Origin: a virus
DNA: 36,465 nt
Direction: 5' to 3' (one strand)
Virus record (IMG/VR): IMGVR_UViG_3300010316_000024
Span: 1 to 36,465 of that record
Numbering within the stretch: the first letter of the stretch is position 1; each line of letters begins with the position of its first letter. Shown here piece by piece: positions 34,952 to 36,465 of this stretch. The position numbers and the translations under genes were made by a program. Under the pieces are notes generated by a model. That model searched no databases. It worked only from the letters and a program-made list of their open reading frames with translations, and had not been told where the DNA came from.

Positions 34952-35614
34952 ATGAAATTTTCTAACGAAACCTTGACGGTCCTAAAAAGCTTTACCTCTA
35001 TCAACAAGTCAATCTTGTTGTCAGCTGGTTCAGTTATTAAGACTATAACTCCAGAGAAAACATTGATTGCGATTGCGAATATCGGTCAAGAAATACCAGC
35101 TGATGCTTGTATTTACGACTTATCGCGCTTTCTTTCAATTTTATCTCTATATAATGATCCAGATGTGGAGTTTTTTGATAAATACTTTATTATCTCGGAA
35201 GGAAAAAGACGTACAAAGTATGTCTTTGCAGATCTATCGATGATTCACACGCCACCAGAAAAGGAAATTAACATTCCTACGGCTGATGTTGTTGTGGATG
35301 TAACGGCAGATACGTTGTCTTCAGTATTGAAGGCGGCAGGGGTATTACAATTTTCAGAGATCGCATTTGTAGGCGAAGGCGGCAAATGCTATCTGAAAGC
35401 AATCGACAGTGCCAACGACAACGCAGATGACTTTGGCGTTGAAATTGGGGAAACTGCCGATGAGTTCAGGATTATCATTAAAACTGATAACTTGAAACTA
35501 ATGCCAATAGATTATGAGGTTACGCTTTGTTCAAAAGGTATCTCACAATTTAAAGGTGAAGGCGTCACGTATTACGTGGCAATTGATTCAAAGTCGACTT
35601 ATAATAAAAGGTAA
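34952..35614 (+). CDS. 45: Sliding clamp gp45
   Basis: 220 residues (T4 gp45 is 228). MKFSNETLTVLKSFTSINKS is the gp45 N terminus, and the two-domain PCNA-like fold follows (CIYDLSRFLSILSLY, YVFADLSMIHTPP, VTLCSKGISQFKG). It forms a trimeric ring that tethers gp43 and, in T4, the gp33/gp55 late transcription complex to DNA. In this genome it is also the predicted partner of the L-x-x-F-F tails on the GT-B and C5-methyltransferase proteins. TGGAGAAA lies upstream of the ATG. Confidence 0.95.
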   Translation: MKFSNETLTVLKSFTSINKSILLSAGSVIKTITPEKTLIAIANIGQEIPADACIYDLSRFLSILSLYNDPDVEFFDKYFIISEGKRRTKYVFADLSMIHTPPEKEINIPTADVVVDVTADTLSSVLKAAGVLQFSEIAFVGEGGKCYLKAIDSANDNADDFGVEIGETADEFRIIIKTDNLKLMPIDYEVTLCSKGISQFKGEGVTYYVAIDSKSTYNKR

Positions 35615-35619
35615 TGAAT

Positions 35620-35889
35620 ATGAATGATGCAAGGCAACAAGGCCAACAGCAAGAGCAAGAAGCTGTAATTACTCTTGGAGATATCTCAACGCTACTACAG
35701 ATCATTGACGTGGTCAGTACTCGCGGTGGATTCCAAGGGCAAGAACTAGCTGGTATCGGTATGCTAAGAAATAAACTCGAAGCATTCCTAAGACAGAAAG
35801 GACCAAAGCAACCTGAAGGGGTTGGTGAGGACGCCGTAGATGTTGATACTGGTGCTGAAGGCGAATTGGCTGATAAGCTCGTAGGTTAA
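35620..35889 (+). CDS. Conserved small protein between genes 45 and 44
   Basis: 89 residues from the ATG at 35620. An in-frame ATG two codons earlier (35614) overlaps the gene 45 stop but lies too close to the AAAAGG site. A Gln/Glu-rich start (RQQGQQQEQEA) is followed by TLGDISTLLQIIDVVSTRGG, then GMLRNKLEAFLRQKG, then an acidic tail. I recall similar helical proteins between 45 and 44 in cyanophages and related phages, with no known role. Position suggests a link to clamp or loader. Confidence 0.65.
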   Translation: MNDARQQGQQQEQEAVITLGDISTLLQIIDVVSTRGGFQGQELAGIGMLRNKLEAFLRQKGPKQPEGVGEDAVDVDTGAEGELADKLVG

Positions 35890-35911
35890 ACTACAGCTCA
35901 TTTCTCGAGAA

Positions 35912-35960
35912 GTGGGGAAACTGTAAAAGGGGACCCCGCGTTTTGACTCGAATTTTTTTA
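35912..35960 (+). other. Structured leader between genes 45 and 44, possible attenuator
   Basis: GTGGGG (35912-35917) can pair with CCCCGC (35934-35939) with one G-U, and T7 follows at 35953-35959. The GGGGACC string resembles the terminator at 1573. The U-run is about 13 bases from the stem, so it is not a classical terminator. A partial terminator or mRNA control site before the clamp loader is possible. Confidence 0.35.
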
Positions 35961-35980
35961 TATTATGTTTATGGTGAATT

Positions 35981-36465
35981 ATGATTGATGCAAAATCAAA
36001 TGAAGTCTTATGGGTTGAGAAGTACCGTCCACAAATTGTTAATGATACTATTCTACCAAGCAAGACAAAAGAATCCTTTCGCAAGTTCGTATCAGACGGA
36101 AGTGTTCCAAATCTATTATTAACTGGTGGTCCAGGTGTAGGTAAAACTACAATTGCGAAAGCCATGTTAGAAGAACTAGGTTGCGATTATATAGTAAAGA
36201 ACGGTTCTCTTAATGTTAATATTGATACTCTCCGATACGACATCTCTGCTTTCGCTTCCGCTGTTTCTCTCACAGGAACAGGTCGTAAGTATGTTATCTT
36301 TGACGAAGCAGATTATTTGAACGCAGCAAACGTTCAGCCTGCTCTTCGTAACTTTATTGAAGAATACAGTTCAAACTGTGGCTTTATCTTTACTTGTAAT
36401 TTCAAGAATCGTATTATCAGTCCATTACGTTCAAGGTTGTCTGAAATAGACTTCTCTATTGATAC
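35981..36465 (+). CDS. 44: Clamp loader large subunit gp44 (3' truncated by window)
   Basis: 161 complete codons are visible from the ATG at 35981, and the frame runs off the window end. VLWVEKYRPQIVNDTILP is the loader N terminus. Walker A is GGPGVGKTT (49-57), Walker B VIFDEADYLN (DEAD 108-111), and the SRC motif ISPLRSR (146-152). This AAA+ ATPase, with gp62, opens and loads gp45 on primed DNA. Gene order 45, small gene, 44 matches T4-like marine phages. The ribosome site is weak (GGTGA). Confidence 0.96.
   Translation, partial: MIDAKSNEVLWVEKYRPQIVNDTILPSKTKESFRKFVSDGSVPNLLLTGGPGVGKTTIAKAMLEELGCDYIVKNGSLNVNIDTLRYDISAFASAVSLTGTGRKYVIFDEADYLNAANVQPALRNFIEEYSSNCGFIFTCNFKNRIISPLRSRLSEIDFSID

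Noticed and set aside
1-36465. CRISPR array, insertion sequence or integrase/attachment site
   Set aside because: No regularly spaced repeats, transposase or integrase motifs were seen; this is a lytic-type core region.

Overview
The window is a piece of a T4-type myovirus genome, very probably marine, and it is AT-rich by eye. The evidence is a nearly complete T4-like replication, recombination and late-transcription core: topoisomerase II subunits (39, 52), uvsY, uvsW, late sigma factor 55, SbcD/SbcC-like 47 and 46, DNA polymerase 43, dexA, sliding clamp 45 and the start of clamp loader 44. With it are genes typical of marine relatives (A-type Fe-S carrier, peptide deformylase, glutaredoxin, MazG-like pyrophosphatase, SprT-like protease, FkbM methyltransferases, TorF-type porin). 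No photosynthesis genes are present, so a heterotrophic proteobacterial host is more likely than a cyanobacterium. The host cannot be named from this sequence alone.

Layout. 1-1559 (+): end of a YadA-head-repeat fibre gene, small membrane proteins, an A-type Fe-S carrier and a possible holin pair, closed by a bidirectional terminator at 1573-1590. 1608-9169 (-): a long leftward run of mostly small genes. It includes a TorF-like outer-membrane protein, a fibre-like protein, two tRNA-Arg genes with encoded CCA, a eukaryote-type phosphomannomutase, a SprT-like protease and several proteins of one or two membrane segments. 8700-9460: a divergent early promoter hub. 9465-36465 (+): the replication core, with two FkbM methyltransferases around a gp19-like tail-tube protein, and from about 24300 onward nucleotide and DNA modification genes.

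The most interesting part is 24829-33343. A MazG-like pyrophosphatase, a T4 gp42-like dCMP hydroxymethylase with the dCMP-type Asp, and a dCMP deaminase point to 5-hydroxymethylcytosine DNA. They are followed by a HAD-kinase fusion, a GT-A glycosyltransferase, a TagD-like cytidylyltransferase, a GT-B protein resembling T4 beta-glucosyltransferase, and a DNA cytosine-5 methyltransferase homologue. The last two end in L-E-D-F-F-A and L-D-E-F-F-A. The DNA polymerase ends in L-D-D-F-F-S, where T4-type polymerases carry their clamp-binding peptide. I infer that the modifying enzymes ride on the gp45 clamp, so that DNA is hypermodified behind the fork.

Regulation. Seventeen sites (12 plus, 5 minus) have exactly TTGACA, 17 bases, TATAAT, and 15 of them share the upstream extension CYATTGACA. 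They look like early promoters for host sigma-70 RNA polymerase. One minus-strand copy (17244-17272) has no gene ahead of it and points into uvsW. A separate TAATAAATA motif precedes the fibre-like gene, the gp19-like gene and a small leftward gene, and resembles T4 late promoters.
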